Shown here piece after piece: positions 62,360 through 64,000 of a stretch of 64,000 bases of DNA (positions within the stretch are counted from its first letter, which is position 1; each line of letters opens with the position of its first letter). The translations under genes and the position numbers were made by a program. Where the stretch lies: positions 992,001 to 1,056,000 of the forward strand of contig NZ_CP114287.1 in NCBI RefSeq assembly GCF_027111295.1, in the 5' to 3' direction. The stretch is from Flavobacterium gelatinilyticum (GTDB lineage Bacteria; Bacteroidota; Bacteroidia; Flavobacteriales; Flavobacteriaceae). Under the pieces are notes generated by a model. It was not told the DNA's origin. It searched no databases and worked only from the letters and a program-made list of their open reading frames with translations.

Positions 62360-64000
62360 TCATAGTTCCTCTAAAACTTTTACGGCCTCAACGATACCGC
62401 AGTGTAAAATGTTTATTTTATCGACAATTTCGGCTGTAAATTCTCCGGTTGCCGCTTCTTCCTCAATAATCGCCGCGCAGGCACTTAAGTCATCGAGCAT
62501 AAAAATATCAAGACTCGATTTCATATTATGCGCCAGTTTTTTTACTGCTTCATGCTTTTCATCTTTAAAGGCAGTGTCTAATTCTTCCATCTGCTCCGGA
62601 ATTTTATCTATAAAAAGCGCAATCATATCTTTTATAAAATTTTCGTCGCCGCCGGCCATTTCGTCCAGAAAAGATAAATCTACAGTTCGTTTTTGTACAG
62701 CGTCTAAATCTTCGGTCATGGCCGTTTTGATGGCTTTTAAAAGTGCCGGCTGTTTGAATGGTTTTGGCACATACGCATTCATACCCACTTTATAGCATCG
62801 TTCCTGTTCGCCCACCAGAGAATGTGCGGTCATGGCTACGATTGGAATATTCAGATTCATTTCGTTCCGAATGTATTCTGTAGTCTGATAACCGTCTTTT
62901 ATCGGCATCTGCAGGTCCATTAGTACGAGATCATATGTATTACGGGATAAAAGTTCGATTCCTTCTTCTCCATTATTGGCTATATCGAGTTCAAAACCAA
63001 AATTACTGATAACGCTTCTTACCAGTTTTTGGTTTAGGATATTGTCTTCGCAAAGCAGTATTTTTAGGTTTCCAAGATCGTTTAAAGTTACCGGTTTTAC
63101 GGCATTCTCTGTACGCTCTACTTTTTTATAAGTCAGAACAAAGAAAAACTCAGAACCTCGGTTGATTTCACTCTTGACATGAATTTCTGATTTGTGGAGT
63201 TCGATTAACTGTTTTACGATATTAAGTCCTAATCCGGTGCCGCCAAAGGTTCGTGTTGTACTTTCTTCGCCTTGTGTAAAACGTTCAAAAATGGTTTTCA
63301 GTTTGTTTTTCTTGATCCCGATTCCGGTATCTTTTACGGAAAAGCGCAGTGAATATGCTGTTTCTGTTTCTTCTGTCATTTTTACAGAAACGGTTACTTC
63401 TCCTTCACTTGTAAATTTAAGAGAGTTTCCTATCAGGTTTACCATAATCTGGTTCAATCGTCCCTGATCGCCAATAACCATATCCGGCATATCGGCATCC
63501 AGAAAAAGATTAAATTCTACATCTTTCTTAACCTTGACTTTTAGCAGATTGTAAACGTGTTTTAGTGTTTTTTTGATGTTAAACGGTTCTGCTTCTATCG
63601 CTAAATTTCCCGATTCTATTTTAGAAAGATCCAGAATATCATTTACGATCAAAAGCAGGTTTTCGCCCGCGATTTGTACGCTGTCGATGTATTCGCGCTG
63701 TATTTCGTCTAATTCTGTCTGTGTAAGAAGATCTGTAAAACCAATAACGGCATTCAGGGGCGTTCTGATTTCATGGCTCATATTGGCCAAAAAACTATCT
63801 CTTGCCAAAACTGCTTTTTCGGCAATTTTTCTCTGGGCCTGCAGTTCGATATTTTTGGTTCCTAATTCTAACTGCGCCATAACGTGTTTGGCTACAAGCG
63901 AAAGTGCATTTCGCTGGTTTTGATTGAGATTTTTAGAAACGTGATCAACTGCACAAAGCGTCCCGATATTATATCCGTCAGGAGTTGTAAGCGGTACTCC
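62360..64000 (-). CDS. Hybrid sensor histidine kinase (GAF-HisKA-HATPase-REC-Hpt), N-terminus off the right edge
   Basis: 546 residues are visible; the frame stays open to the end of the window. The last 40 upstream residues, starting GVPLTTPDGYNIGTLCAVDH, are the end of a GAF domain, so the true protein is longer than an internal Met at 63880 would suggest. HisKA has FLANMSHEIRTPLNAVIGFT, the ATP domain VKDTGIGIKKNKLK and FGGTGLGLNIVKQL. The REC domain has LCEDNILNQKLV and LVLMDLQMPIKDG. The C-terminal Hpt has VKKLAHNMKSSLDIF with its own histidine. The multi-step relay probably ends in the adjacent single-domain regulator. Confidence 0.9.
   Translation of the reverse strand, partial: GVPLTTPDGYNIGTLCAVDHVSKNLNQNQRNALSLVAKHVMAQLELGTKNIELQAQRKIAEKAVLARDSFLANMSHEIRTPLNAVIGFTDLLTQTELDEIQREYIDSVQIAGENLLLIVNDILDLSKIESGNLAIEAEPFNIKKTLKHVYNLLKVKVKKDVEFNLFLDADMPDMVIGDQGRLNQIMVNLIGNSLKFTSEGEVTVSVKMTEETETAYSLRFSVKDTGIGIKKNKLKTIFERFTQGEESTTRTFGGTGLGLNIVKQLIELHKSEIHVKSEINRGSEFFFVLTYKKVERTENAVKPVTLNDLGNLKILLCEDNILNQKLVRSVISNFGFELDIANNGEEGIELLSRNTYDLVLMDLQMPIKDGYQTTEYIRNEMNLNIPIVAMTAHSLVGEQERCYKVGMNAYVPKPFKQPALLKAIKTAMTEDLDAVQKRTVDLSFLDEMAGGDENFIKDMIALFIDKIPEQMEELDTAFKDEKHEAVKKLAHNMKSSLDIFMLDDLSACAAIIEEEAATGEFTAEIVDKINILHCGIVEAVKVLEEL

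Noticed and set aside
62409..62795. Plus-strand frame of 128 codons inside the hybrid kinase gene
   Set aside because: Antisense shadow of the REC/Hpt region, which has all conserved motifs on the minus strand.
63880..63880. Internal Met as the start of the hybrid kinase
   Set aside because: The same frame continues upstream as clear GAF-domain sequence to the window edge, so this Met is internal.

Overview
The window looks like chromosomal DNA of a Flavobacterium-type member of the Bacteroidota (close to the F. johnsoniae group in style). The signs are an AT-rich genome, SusC/SusD pairs, TonB-dependent receptors, FecI/FecR signalling, many lipoproteins, several TAnnTTTG (-7) promoter elements, very little Shine-Dalgarno signal, and short palindromic dispersed repeats between genes. 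No rRNA, tRNA, insertion sequence, prophage or CRISPR array was seen. Both ends cut through genes: a GH89 alpha-N-acetylglucosaminidase on the left and a GAF/histidine kinase/REC/Hpt hybrid kinase on the right.

Layout. 1-13 kb: partial GH89 enzyme, Tat-exported alkaline phosphatase, two tail-to-tail paralogous DKNYY/TonB-C proteins bracketed by copies of one palindromic repeat, an L,D-transpeptidase-like protein, iron-type alcohol dehydrogenase with an AraC regulator, a secreted esterase, a Crp/Fnr regulator and a polysaccharide deacetylase lipoprotein. 13-16 kb: a multi-PAS histidine kinase with its response regulator. 16-22 kb: a probable copper locus with MbnH-like di-heme protein, MbnP-like lipoprotein, an OprC/NosA-like TonB receptor, a YtkA-like lipoprotein and two small Cys-motif proteins. 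22-28 kb: small acidic/hydrophilic proteins, a DUF6624-like protein, a DeoR regulator and an MFS transporter. 28-43 kb: M16 peptidase, S9 peptidase, TlpA-like thioredoxin, SusD, SusC with an STN signalling domain, FecR and an ECF sigma factor, probably a regulated peptide/protein utilisation system.

43-49 kb holds the most distinctive locus: seven tightly packed genes (flavoprotein, methyltransferase, type III polyketide synthase, hotdog dehydratase, ketosynthase, acyl carrier protein, phosphopantetheinyl transferase). Together they look like a self-contained pathway in which a dedicated acyl-ACP system feeds a type III PKS whose product is methylated and reduced or oxidised. Just upstream is an independent transcription unit for a 55-residue peptide.

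49-64 kb: a Crp/Fnr gene with an FNR-like palindrome before it, ilvD, an Lrp regulator divergent from a frameshifted EamA exporter, an AraC regulator divergent from an exported flavodoxin-RidA fusion, a bacteriophytochrome with its heme oxygenase, and a same-strand gene array (GT2 glycosyltransferase, HEAT-repeat membrane protein, YaiO-like TPR/beta-barrel protein, response regulator, hybrid kinase) that resembles an exopolysaccharide synthesis and export system under two-component, and possibly light, control.
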